Source of the DNA: Paracoccus sp. S-4012
GTDB lineage: Bacteria > Pseudomonadota > Alphaproteobacteria > Rhodobacterales > Rhodobacteraceae
Direction of reading: 5' to 3'
DNA length: 64,000 nucleotides
Assembly (NCBI RefSeq): GCF_009674885.1
Contig: NZ_WKKA01000006.1
Location: forward strand, 62,001 to 126,000
Below are positions 48,407 through 58,035 of this stretch, piece by piece. Numbering within the stretch: the stretch's first letter is position 1; each line of letters begins with the position of its first letter. Below the pieces are notes generated by a model. It was not told the origin of the DNA and made no database searches. It saw only the letters and a program-made list of their open reading frames with translations. A program made the translations under genes and the position numbers.

Positions 48407-49037
48407 GCAGCTTGACCACCTTGCTCTGCGAGTGGTTGGCGTAGGTTGGCCAATCGGGCGTGTATTCCTCGGACTGGTTGCCCCAGACGGTCCAGCCGAG
48501 CCGCGGGCCGCGGGCGAACATCTCCAGCCGCGGCCCCCAGCTGCACCCCTCGATGAGCGCATATTGCTCGTCCGGCTTGCGGCTGTGCTCGCGCTTCTGC
48601 GAGGCCAGCAGGTTCTCCTGCCGCCGCCCCTGTGCCAGCGTCCGCACGTCGCGCCCGCGGGTGCCGAAGAGCAGGATCTCGGTCACGTTGCGGAAGTAGA
48701 AGCCGACCCCGCGCCGGTCCGGCCCGCCATCCTTGCGGATCTTGTACCAGATCACGTTCGATTTGTAGGTGAAGCCCCAGTGCTCCATGACCTTCAGCCC
48801 TTCGGGCAGGAGCGCGTTCGGCACCCACAGGTAGAGATGCGCGCGCTCGGCTGCGATCGCCTCCACCGGCAGGTCGCAGATCTCGGCCAGCGTCATGGTC
48901 GGGTAGCGTGAGAGCCGCCGATGCTCGGGCGCCATCTTGCCGGTGCGGTTCTGGAACTGCCACGGCGGGTCGGCCAGGACCGTGCCGAAGCGCGTCGCCC
49001 CGGCGGTTGCGAGCAGGTCGTCGGATGCGGTGGTCAT
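48399..49037 (-). CDS. MT-A70 family DNA adenine methyltransferase
   Basis: 212 residues. Catalytic motif DPPW at residues 23-26 (VLADPPWQFQN) identifies an N6-adenine methyltransferase; SAM-binding elements are in VPNALLPEGLKVMEHWGF, followed by NVIWYKIRKDG and the C-terminal GCSWGPRLEMFARG/GWTVWGNQ segment typical of prokaryotic MT-A70 members. The ATG overlaps the endonuclease stop (ATGA). Most likely it protects the host against the adjacent BglII-like endonuclease; phage-type solitary methyltransferase is the alternative. Downstream sulfotransferase overlaps by 8 nt. Confidence 0.88.
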   Translation of the reverse strand: MTTASDDLLATAGATRFGTVLADPPWQFQNRTGKMAPEHRRLSRYPTMTLAEICDLPVEAIAAERAHLYLWVPNALLPEGLKVMEHWGFTYKSNVIWYKIRKDGGPDRRGVGFYFRNVTEILLFGTRGRDVRTLAQGRRQENLLASQKREHSRKPDEQYALIEGCSWGPRLEMFARGPRLGWTVWGNQSEEYTPDWPTYANHSQSKVVKLRG

Positions 49038-49633
49038 GCCTCGTCCCCTTCGACATAGAGCGCCTTCGTGATGCCGAACACAAGCAGCGGGCAGCCGGCG
49101 CCGCCGCCGCCCTCGATCCGCGGCAGGAGCTTCGACATGTGGGTAGTCGATTCGCCGTAGGAGGAGGATCGCCCGAGAGCGCTGAAGATTTCCCTAAGCT
49201 CGTCCGAGCGGGTGATGATGACGCCAACCGAAAGTGCGCGCAGGTCGAAAAGCAGGCGGAAGTTGTTCAGGTCCCGGTCATAGAAGGGGTCCTTGTTGTT
49301 CCACTCGATCTCGATGCCGACCCCGTTACGGAAGCAGTCAACCTTGTGCGTCGGGCTTTCCAGCCGCGTGTCGTCGATCTGCACCGCGGTGCGGAACTGC
49401 CGCTCGCGCCAGCCGCGCGCGGCGAGAAAGCCATCGATGAAGCCCGAAACCTTCGACTTGTTGCCGCCGCCGACCTCGATCCAGCGCCGATGCAGGCGGA
49501 AGGCTTCCAGCACCGCCATCAGGTCGTCCCATTCCTCGGGGTAGTCCTGGACGAGGATGGCGCTCGCATGGCGCCACTCGTGGACCTCGTAATGCGCGGC
49601 TACAAAGGGCGCGAGCCGGTCACGCCAGCTCAC
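49034..49633 (-). CDS. BglII/BstYI-like type II restriction endonuclease
   Basis: 199 residues from a GTG that overlaps the rimO stop as GTGA. The catalytic core is D99-x8-E108-x-E110 within [20 protein letters not shown], a PD-(D/E)xK-type arrangement like BglII. It is followed by [20 protein letters not shown] and [14 protein letters not shown], and a C-terminal [20 protein letters not shown] segment; this layout matches the BglII/BstYI family. The nearest characterised members cut AGATCT or RGATCY; this enzyme's site is not known. Paired with the MT-A70 methyltransferase by ATGA overlap. No controller protein gene is present. Confidence 0.8.
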   Translation of the reverse strand: MSWRDRLAPFVAAHYEVHEWRHASAILVQDYPEEWDDLMAVLEAFRLHRRWIEVGGGNKSKVSGFIDGFLAARGWRERQFRTAVQIDDTRLESPTHKVDCFRNGVGIEIEWNNKDPFYDRDLNNFRLLFDLRALSVGVIITRSDELREIFSALGRSSSYGESTTHMSKLLPRIEGGGGAGCPLLVFGITKALYVEGDEA

Positions 49634-50997
49634 ACCCGCCCCCAGAGATCGTATTCCCCCGCTTCCTCCACCGTCACCTCGAGGATGTCCCCCGGCGCCA
49701 GCCCCTCGAAGCCTTCGTCGATGTAGAGCGCGCCGTCCACCTCCGGCGCGTCGGCCCTGGTGCGGCAGGTGGCGCCCTCGGCGTCCACGCTGTCCACAAT
49801 CACCTGCTGGCGCGTCCCGACCTTCGCCGCGAGCTTCGCGGCGCTGACGGCCTGCGCCTTCTCCATGAAGCGCTCCCACCGCTCCTGCTTCACCTCGGGC
49901 GCGACATGGTCCGGGAGCGCGTTGGCGCGGGCGCCCTTCACGTTCTCGTACTGGAAGCAGCCCACGCGATCGAGTTGCGCCTCCTCCAGCCAGTCGAGCA
50001 GCGTCTGGAACTCGGCCTCGGTCTCGCCCGGAAAGCCCACGATAAAGGTCGAGCGGATCGCCAGATCGGGGCAGTCGCGCCGCCATGCGGCGATCTCGTC
50101 CAGCGTCTTCGAGGCGGCGGCCGGGCGGGCCATGCGCTTCAGCACCGCAGGGTGCGCGTGCTGGAAGGGCACGTCGAGATAGGGCAGGACCAGCCCCTCC
50201 GCCATCAGCGGGATCAGCTGGCGGACATGGGGGTAGGGATAGACGTAGTGCAACCGCACCCACGCGCCGAGTTGTCCCAGATCGCGGGCGAGGTCGGTGA
50301 TATGGGCGCGGTGGCCGCGCTCCTCGCCATGGCGCAGGTCGAGGCCGTAGGCGGAGGTGTCCTGGCTGATGACCAGAAGCTCGCGCACTCCGGCCTCGAC
50401 CAGCCGCTCGGCCTCGCGCACGACCGCATGGGCCGGGCGGCTCATCAGCTTCCCGCGCATGTCGGGGATGATGCAGAAGCGGCAGGCGTGGTTGCAGCCC
50501 TCGGAGATCTTCAGATAGGCGAAGTGACGCGGCGTCAGGCGCACGCCGGAGGCGGGCAGCAGGTCCACGAACGGGTCCGGCGACGGCGGCACCGCGGCGT
50601 GCACGGCGTCCAGCACCTGCTCGTATTGATGCGGCCCCGTCACCGCCAGCACCGAGGGGTGCGCGCCGGTGATGTAGTCGGGCTCGGCACCGAGGCAGCC
50701 GGTGACGATCACCCGGCCGTTGGCAGCCAGCGCCTCGCCGATCGCCTCGAGGCTCTCGGCCTTGGCGCTGTCGAGGAAGCCGCAGGTGTTGACGATCACC
50801 GCCTCGGCGCCCGCGTAGTCGGGGCTGATGGCATAGCCCTCGGCGCGCAGGCGGGTGAGGATGCGCTCGCTGTCCACGAGGGCCTTGGGGCAGCCGAGGC
50901 TGACCATGCCGATGCGCGGCTGGCCGCGGCGAGCCTCGGGCTCGGGCAGCGCGGCGCGGGCGCGGTCGGGGCGCAGGTCGGGCGGGTTGAGGCTCAT
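49630..50997 (-). CDS. rimO: Ribosomal protein S12 methylthiotransferase RimO
   Basis: 455 residues. Radical SAM enzyme that thiomethylates Asp88 of S12. The N-terminal UPF0004 domain carries three cluster cysteines ([36 protein letters not shown]); the radical SAM CxxxCxxC is [15 protein letters not shown]; a TRAM domain ends the protein. The ATG giving [10 protein letters not shown] matches the family start. The stop overlaps the endonuclease GTG, so a restriction-modification pair is translated behind rimO. Confidence 0.95.
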   Translation of the reverse strand: MSLNPPDLRPDRARAALPEPEARRGQPRIGMVSLGCPKALVDSERILTRLRAEGYAISPDYAGAEAVIVNTCGFLDSAKAESLEAIGEALAANGRVIVTGCLGAEPDYITGAHPSVLAVTGPHQYEQVLDAVHAAVPPSPDPFVDLLPASGVRLTPRHFAYLKISEGCNHACRFCIIPDMRGKLMSRPAHAVVREAERLVEAGVRELLVISQDTSAYGLDLRHGEERGHRAHITDLARDLGQLGAWVRLHYVYPYPHVRQLIPLMAEGLVLPYLDVPFQHAHPAVLKRMARPAAASKTLDEIAAWRRDCPDLAIRSTFIVGFPGETEAEFQTLLDWLEEAQLDRVGCFQYENVKGARANALPDHVAPEVKQERWERFMEKAQAVSAAKLAAKVGTRQQVIVDSVDAEGATCRTRADAPEVDGALYIDEGFEGLAPGDILEVTVEEAGEYDLWGRV

Positions 50998-51142
50998 CGC
51001 GCGCCATATAGCGGCGCCGGCGGGCGGCCGAAAGGGCGCGGGATCGTTCAAATGCGCGGGACTTGCGGTTTGCCGGAATCGGGCGGGTCATGCTTGATGG
51101 GCGCGGGGGTGCCGAAAGCAGGCGGATCGAGGTGACGACCCG

Positions 51143-54100
51143 GTGCTGACGGCCATATCGACGAACGGCGTCCTGACGATCTCAGGAGATGCTGCGCCGG
51201 GGGGCACGGCCCCGGTGCGGATCACCGGCGGGGCGGGGGCGGCAGAGGTCCGCGACACGAACAGCGGGACCGTCCCGATCAAGGGACCCGCGACCGGCAT
51301 CGGCATCGTCGATGCGTCCAGCCTCTCGGCCGCGGTGGCGATCGAATGGACGCTTGCCGGGCCTGCCGCCGACCTGCGCGGCGGCGGCGGGGCGGATGTC
51401 CTCACCGCCAAGCTGGCCAGGGGAGCCGATCCTGCACGGGCCGCCGGCGCATCGCTCAACGGCGACGCCGGCCACGACCGCCTGACCGGCAGCGCCGCGG
51501 GGGACACGCTGCGCGGCGGCACCGGGAACGACAGCCTTGACGGCGGCGCCGGTGACGACCTGCTGATGAACGACGCGGGCAACGACCTGCTGATCGGCGG
51601 CGACGGCGAAGATACCGTGCGCCTCTGGGGCGGCGGCAACTATGTCGTCGACCTCCGCATCACCGACGGGCAGGTCACCGGCCTGGGCCGCGACACGCTG
51701 ATCGGGGTCGAGCATCTGATCGGCGGCTGGGGCACCGATCTGCTGACGGGGACGGACGCCGCGAACCACCTCGACGGCCACAAGGGCGACGACACGCTGA
51801 TCGGTCTCGGCGGCGACGACGTCTATTACGTCGACTCCGCCGCCGACCTGGTGATTGAGGCGGCGGGGCAGGGCTTCGACACGATCCTGACCACGGTGGA
51901 CTATGCGCTGCCCGATCATGTCGAGGCGCTGGTCCTCACCGTCGCGGGGCTCAGCGGCACCGGCAACGCAGGCGACAACCTCCTCGTCAGCCGGGCCGGG
52001 GGCGGCCGGCTCGACGCGGGCGCTGGCAACGACACGCTCGTCAGTGAGGTGGGCCGCAGCACCCTGATCGGCGGCGCGGGAGGCGACCTCTATGTCTCGC
52101 ACGGGCCCGACGACGTGATCGTGGAATGGGACGGCGGCGGCGAGGACACGCTGCAAAGCTCCGTCTCGGCCGTCCTCTGGGCCGGGGTCGAACATCTGGA
52201 ACTGATCGGTACGGCTGCCATCAACGGCACCGGCAACGCAGGCAACAACCGTATTGTCGGCAACGACGCGGCCAACGTCCTCTCGGGCGGCGGCGGGCGC
52301 GACACGCTGATCGGCGGCAAGGGCGACGACACCTACGACGCCCGGCCCGGCGATCTCATCATCGAGCTTGCGGGCGGCGGCATCGACACGCTGCTGATCC
52401 GCGAGTCGATGGCGCTGCCCGATCATGTCGAGAACATCGTCATCATCGGCCCCGGCCCGATCGACGCCACGGGCAACGACCTCGCCAACCGCATCGCCGG
52501 CAACGACTGGGCCAATGTGCTGACCGGCGGGAAGGGCGCCGACACGCTGATCGGCGGCCGCGGCAACGACACCTATGTCATCGACGCCCTCGATACCGTG
52601 ATCGAGGAGGCCGGGGGCGGGATCGACACGATCCTGTTCAACGGCTCGCTGACGCTGCCGGACCATGTCGAGAACGCCATCTCCGCGGCGGGTTTCGGGG
52701 TCCGGCTGGCGGGCAACGCCCTCGACAACCGGCTGGAGAGCGGCGCCGGCAACGACACGCTGGAGGCGGGCGAGGGCGCCGATGTCCTGATCGGCGGCGG
52801 CGGCGACGACCTCTATCTGGTCGGCACCGACGACACCGTGATCGAGCTGGAGGGCGGCGGCGAGGACACGGTCAGGGCCGCAGGCTCCTACGCGCTCGGC
52901 GACTGGATCGAGGTTCTGGTGCTGCTGGGCGGGGGCGACGGCCACGCCCGCGGCAACCGGGGCAACAACCACATCACCGGCACGCCCGGCGCCAACGTGA
53001 TCGACGGCTATGGCGGCAGCGACACGCTGGTCGGCGGCGCCGGCGACGACATCTACATCGTCGACGGCGAGGACCTGGTGATCGAGGCGGCCGGCGGGGG
53101 CTATGACACCGTCTTCAGCACCGCCACCTACGAGTTGCCCCAGCATGTCGAGGCGCTGCATCTCAGCGGCGCGGCCGATATCGACGGCACCGGGAACGAC
53201 CTCGACAACGTCATCGTCGGCAACGCCGGCCGCAACCAGCTGACCGGCGGCGGCGGCGCGGACACGCTGATGGGCGGAGCGGGCGACGATTTCTATATCA
53301 CCGATGGTCTCGACACGATCGTCGAGGTCGCGGGCGGCGGCCGCGACGTGATGTGGTCCCCCGTCACGGCGACCATCATGCCGCATGTCGAGATCCTGAT
53401 GCTCGGCGGCACCAACCCCATCGCGGCCTATGGCCGCGAGGGGGACGACTGGCTGATGGGCAACGACGCGGCCAACACGCTCGCGGGCGGGGCGGGGGCC
53501 GACACGATGTCGGGGGGCCTCGGCGACGACCTCTACATCGTCGAGGGGCCCGACACGATCTTCGAGGCACCCGGCGCCGGCATCGACACGGTCCACAGCC
53601 CCGGCAGTTTCACCCTTCCCGCGCATGTCGAGCATCTGGTCCTGACCGGAGCGGCGGGGGCGCTTCTCCGCGGCAACGATCTGCCCAATCGTCTGACCGG
53701 AGGGCCAGGCGCCGACACGCTCCTGGGCCTCGGCGCTTTCGACACCCTGATCGGCGGCGGCGGGGACGATACCTATTTCACCGACGGATTCGACCTGATC
53801 GTCGAAGCGGCGAATGGCGGCTGGGACACGGTCTTTTCGATCGGCAACTACGTCCTGCCCGACCATGTCGACGCGCTCGAGCTTTCCGGCACGGCCTTCG
53901 CCGGACGGGGCAACGCTGCCGCCAACTACCTGGTCGGAAACGCATCCGCCAACCACCTCTCGGGCGGCGGCGGCCGCGATACCCTGGTCGGCCTCGGGGG
54001 CGACGACACCTACGTCGTGGATGCCGACGACCTGATCGTGGAACGCGCGGGCGGTGGCTATGACCACGCGATGGCGCAGAGTTCCTTTACCTTGCCCGAC

Positions 54101-54511
54101 CATGTCGAGCGGCTGACCCTGCTGGCCGGCGCAACTGGTATCGGCAACGCGGGTGACAATGTTGTCGTCGGCAATGCCGGGCCCAACCTGCTGGCTGGGC
54201 GCCAGGGGAACGACCATCTCGTGGGCGGGCCGGGCAACGACACGCTGACCGGTGATCTCGGCAACGATACGCTGCAGGGCGGGGCGGGTGCGGACCGCTT
54301 CGTCTTTGCTGCGGGTGGTGGCACCGACATGATCGCCGATTTCCAGAACGGCATCGACCAGGTCCAGCTGATCGGCCTCGCCCACAGTTTAGCCGATCTG
54401 CAGATCGAGCAGCGCGGCGCGCATACGCTGCTGCTGTTCCGGGGCGACTATCTCTATTTCATCAACACCGACATGCGACTGCTGGATGGTTCCGACTTCA
54501 TCTTCACCTGA
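51143..54511 (+). CDS. Large RTX calcium-binding repeat protein
   Basis: 1122 residues, GTG start with GAGGTGA upstream. No N-terminal signal peptide; a C-terminal region with RTX nonapeptides (GGPGNDTLTGDLGNDTLQGG) and a terminal segment with ADRFVFAAGGGTDMIADF fits type I secretion. From about residue 225 to 1010 there are ten tandem units of ~80 residues, each GDDxYxVD, VIExxGGGxDTV, LPDHVExLxLxG, GTGNxxDNxIxGN, GGxGADTLIGG. The first ~200 residues include another RTX block. No enzyme domain is seen, so a structural, adhesive or calcium-binding surface role is likely. The same unit recurs in the metallopeptidase 4 kb away. Confidence 0.85.
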   Translation: MLTAISTNGVLTISGDAAPGGTAPVRITGGAGAAEVRDTNSGTVPIKGPATGIGIVDASSLSAAVAIEWTLAGPAADLRGGGGADVLTAKLARGADPARAAGASLNGDAGHDRLTGSAAGDTLRGGTGNDSLDGGAGDDLLMNDAGNDLLIGGDGEDTVRLWGGGNYVVDLRITDGQVTGLGRDTLIGVEHLIGGWGTDLLTGTDAANHLDGHKGDDTLIGLGGDDVYYVDSAADLVIEAAGQGFDTILTTVDYALPDHVEALVLTVAGLSGTGNAGDNLLVSRAGGGRLDAGAGNDTLVSEVGRSTLIGGAGGDLYVSHGPDDVIVEWDGGGEDTLQSSVSAVLWAGVEHLELIGTAAINGTGNAGNNRIVGNDAANVLSGGGGRDTLIGGKGDDTYDARPGDLIIELAGGGIDTLLIRESMALPDHVENIVIIGPGPIDATGNDLANRIAGNDWANVLTGGKGADTLIGGRGNDTYVIDALDTVIEEAGGGIDTILFNGSLTLPDHVENAISAAGFGVRLAGNALDNRLESGAGNDTLEAGEGADVLIGGGGDDLYLVGTDDTVIELEGGGEDTVRAAGSYALGDWIEVLVLLGGGDGHARGNRGNNHITGTPGANVIDGYGGSDTLVGGAGDDIYIVDGEDLVIEAAGGGYDTVFSTATYELPQHVEALHLSGAADIDGTGNDLDNVIVGNAGRNQLTGGGGADTLMGGAGDDFYITDGLDTIVEVAGGGRDVMWSPVTATIMPHVEILMLGGTNPIAAYGREGDDWLMGNDAANTLAGGAGADTMSGGLGDDLYIVEGPDTIFEAPGAGIDTVHSPGSFTLPAHVEHLVLTGAAGALLRGNDLPNRLTGGPGADTLLGLGAFDTLIGGGGDDTYFTDGFDLIVEAANGGWDTVFSIGNYVLPDHVDALELSGTAFAGRGNAAANYLVGNASANHLSGGGGRDTLVGLGGDDTYVVDADDLIVERAGGGYDHAMAQSSFTLPDHVERLTLLAGATGIGNAGDNVVVGNAGPNLLAGRQGNDHLVGGPGNDTLTGDLGNDTLQGGAGADRFVFAAGGGTDMIADFQNGIDQVQLIGLAHSLADLQIEQRGAHTLLLFRGDYLYFINTDMRLLDGSDFIFT

Positions 54512-54514
54512 CGC

Positions 54515-55272
54515 TCAGGCGCGCAGCCGCCAGCCGGAGAGGAAGATCCAGCGGATCACCCCAAGACAGATCACCAGCATCAGCGCCACGGCGGCCAGCG
54601 ACAGACCTACCGGGACATCGGCGAAGCCGAAGAACGACCAGCGGAAGCCCGAGATGAGGTAGAGGACCGGGTTGAGCTTCGCCACGTTCTCCCAGAGCGG
54701 CGGCAGCATGGAGGCCGAGTAGAAGGCGCCGCCGAGGAACACGAGCGGCGTGATCACCATCATCGGGATGATCTGCAGCTGCTCGAAGTTGCGCGCCCAG
54801 AGGCCGATGATGAAGCCGAGGAGCGAAAAGGACACCGCCGTCAGGACCAGGAAGGCGATCATCCAGAGCGGATGCGCCACCCGGATGTCGACGAAGAAGA
54901 ACGAGGTCAGCAGGATCAGCAGCGCCACGAACACCGCCTTGGCCGCCGCCGCGCCGACATAGCCGAGCGTCACCTCCGCCCAGCCGGTGGGCGAGGCGAG
55001 GATCTCGTAGATCGTGCCCGAGAACTGCGGGAAGTAGATCCCGAAGGAGGCGTTGGCGACCGACTGCTGCAGCACCGTCAGCATCATCAGCCCCGGCACG
55101 ATGAAGGCGGCATAGGGCACGCCGTCGACCGACTGGATGCGATGGCCGATGGCGGCGCCGAAGACCACGAAATAGAGCACGGTCGAGATCACCGGCGAGG
55201 CGATCGACTGCGTCAGCGTGCGGAAGAACCGCGTCATCTCGTGGCCGAAGATCGCCCGCACGCCCCGCCAGT

Positions 55273-55276
<4 letters not shown>
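54515..55276 (-). CDS. ABC-2 type permease (YadH-like)
   Basis: 253 residues with six hydrophobic segments and the ABC-2 hallmark [20 protein letters not shown] (coupling loop) followed by [19 protein letters not shown]. Start ATG overlaps the ATPase stop (ATGA). Together they form an inner-membrane exporter similar to E. coli YadGH, whose substrate is not established. It is not a type I secretion transporter despite lying between the two RTX genes. Confidence 0.9.
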
Positions 55277-56202
<926 letters not shown>

Positions 56203-56233
56203 TGGGGCGACTCGTTGCTCGATCCGGCGGACG

Positions 56234-57022
56234 CTAGGGACGCGGCGGCGGTTTGTCCACGATGCGCTCTGGAGGTGCGGGACTCCCGACGCGAACGCTG
56301 CCCGCCGCCGTGGCTCCGCGGCGCGGATCGGGCGGATGGCGGGTGCAGTCGAGGGGTTGCACCTGCGGAAAGGCGAGAGCCGCGCGGGCGCAGGAGGCGG
56401 GAGGCGTTTCGGGACCGGCAGCAGGGGCCAGGGGCGCAGCGCCCGTGAAGACCCGCCCCCTTGTGTCAGCCCGCAGCCGCCAGCGACCGGGCGGAACCAT
56501 CCGCGCGCGTTGCAGGGCGAGCGTCCAGCCGTCCTGGCCGGGCCGATGGGCGAAATCCATGCGCCAGCGGCTCTCGGTTCCGGGCGTGATGCCCTCGGGC
56601 GTGAGCAAAAGCGCCATCGCCCGCCCGCCCTCGCCTGCGAGCAGCAGCCGCCGCACCGGCGTGAGGCCGCAGGGCGAGTCCAGCTCCGCCACCACCAGCC
56701 CGGCCGCGCGGCTCCGCAGGCTCTCCTCCACCGCCCAGAGGCGGTCCTCGGCCCGGCGCGCGGCGACGGTGAGCAGCCGCTCGGGAAGGGTCCAGCGCGC
56801 GACGCCCTGCGGCATCAGCCCCTCGCCGGGATTCCCCGGACCGATCCAGACCACCGGTCCCTCGACCCGTGCCGCCAGCATCAGCGCCAGCGTGCGGCGG
56901 GCGGGGCCCGTCAGCTCATGCACCCGTCCGGCGGCGAAGCCGAGGCCGGGGGCCAGCTCCACCTGTCCGGCGGAAGTCGGGGCGGCGGGCAGGAGAATCG
57001 AGGGATCGAAGCGCGCGGTCAT
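56234..57022 (-). CDS. ImuA-like (RecA-fold) protein
   Basis: 262 residues. The pattern GLGFAAGRVHELTGPARRTLALMLAA, then VEGPVVWIGPG, then a central VAARRAEDRLWAVEESLRSR and LLLLTPEGITPGTESRWRM is like ImuA, the RecA-related partner in alphaproteobacterial mutagenesis cassettes. The Walker A is degenerate (no GKT), as expected for ImuA. No imuB or dnaE2 is adjacent, so it may be a solitary relative. The last ~60 residues are Pro/Arg-rich and end at TAG; that tail may not be conserved. Confidence 0.55.
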   Translation of the reverse strand: MTARFDPSILLPAAPTSAGQVELAPGLGFAAGRVHELTGPARRTLALMLAARVEGPVVWIGPGNPGEGLMPQGVARWTLPERLLTVAARRAEDRLWAVEESLRSRAAGLVVAELDSPCGLTPVRRLLLAGEGGRAMALLLTPEGITPGTESRWRMDFAHRPGQDGWTLALQRARMVPPGRWRLRADTRGRVFTGAAPLAPAAGPETPPASCARAALAFPQVQPLDCTRHPPDPRRGATAAGSVRVGSPAPPERIVDKPPPRP

Positions 57023-57070
57023 GCCGCCATGCTACGATGTTCCGCCTATGTTCTCAAGCAGCCGCCCCGC

Positions 57071-57322
57071 TCAGCCCTCGTCCAGTTCCAGCGCCAACGC
57101 ATGGATGCGCGGCACGATCTCGCCCAGGCTCTCGTGGACCAGCCGATGCCGAGCCACGCGGTTCATGCCGGAAAACCGCCGGCTCGCCAGCCGGACGCGG
57201 AAATGCGTCTGGCCCCCCTCGCGCCAGCCGGAATGGCCGCGGTGCTGCTCGCTCTCGTCAATGACCTCCAGCCGCACCGGCTCCAGCACCTGCAGGCGTT
57301 CACGCATCTCGTCGGCAATCAT
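57071..57322 (-). CDS. bolA: BolA family protein
   Basis: 83 residues. BolA proteins partner with monothiol glutaredoxins in iron-sulfur and iron homeostasis. The domain reads MRERLQVLEPVRLEVIDES, then HRGHSGWREGGQTHFRVRL with the conserved His, then RVARHRLVHESLGEIVPRIH with the second ligand His. ATG chosen from the family N-terminus (MIADEMRERL). It is divergent from the J-domain gene over a 79-nt gap, an arrangement I know from many alphaproteobacteria. Confidence 0.9.
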   Translation of the reverse strand: MIADEMRERLQVLEPVRLEVIDESEQHRGHSGWREGGQTHFRVRLASRRFSGMNRVARHRLVHESLGEIVPRIHALALELDEG

Positions 57323-57401
57323 CCCCGGGGGCCCCTTCCTTGTTCCGTCGAATAGCGTAAACTCCCGCCTCCTGATCGAAAAGCCCACCGGAAAGTGGAC
57401 C

Positions 57402-58028
57402 ATGAGCAAGACCGACCCTTTCGGTTTCGACATCTCCGCGGCCTCCGACAAGAAGCGCCGCGCCAAGGGGCGACGCGGGATGTCGGGCGCCTTCGAGACC
57501 TCGACGCGGGTCTGCGACAAGGAGGGGTGCGACCGCCCCGGCCAGTACCGCGCGCCGAAATCGCCCCGCGCGCTGGACGATTATTACTGGTTCTGCAAGG
57601 ACCATGTGCGGGAATACAACCTCAACTGGAACTACTTTCAGGGCCAGTCGGAGGAGGAGTTCCAGCAGTTCCTCGACAACGCGACCGTGTGGGAGCGACC
57701 GACCCGCCCCTTCAGCCGGGGGGCGCAGGATCAGGCCTGGGCGCGGCACGGGGTGGACGATCCGCTGGAGATCCTCGGCGCGAACGGCACCTCCCCGCAG
57801 GCCCGCGCCGCGGCCGGGCGCAAGCTGCCGCCGACCGAGCGCCGCGCCCTCGACATTCTCGAGGCCAGAGACACCTGGACCCGGACCGAAATACGCAAGC
57901 AGTACAAGTCCCTGGTGAAGGATCTTCACCCCGACATGAACGGCGGCGACCGCTCGGACGAGGACCGGTTGCAGGAGGTCGTCTGGGCCTGGGACCAGAT
58001 CAAGGACAGCCGCAGCTTCCGCGACTGA
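57402..58028 (+). CDS. J-domain protein (DnaJ-like, C-terminal J domain)
   Basis: 208 residues. The J domain is at the C-terminus (about 145-205) with the essential HPD at 176-178 in VKDLHPDMNGGD, so it should stimulate a DnaK-type ATPase. The N-terminal part has CDKEGCDRPGQYRAP and WFCKDHVREYN, four Cys/His positions that could bind zinc, then a conserved NLNWNYFQGQSEEEFQQFLD segment. This layout is shared with alphaproteobacterial J proteins encoded next to bolA. Clients are unknown. Confidence 0.9.
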   Translation: MSKTDPFGFDISAASDKKRRAKGRRGMSGAFETSTRVCDKEGCDRPGQYRAPKSPRALDDYYWFCKDHVREYNLNWNYFQGQSEEEFQQFLDNATVWERPTRPFSRGAQDQAWARHGVDDPLEILGANGTSPQARAAAGRKLPPTERRALDILEARDTWTRTEIRKQYKSLVKDLHPDMNGGDRSDEDRLQEVVWAWDQIKDSRSFRD

Positions 58029-58035
58029 GCCGCGT

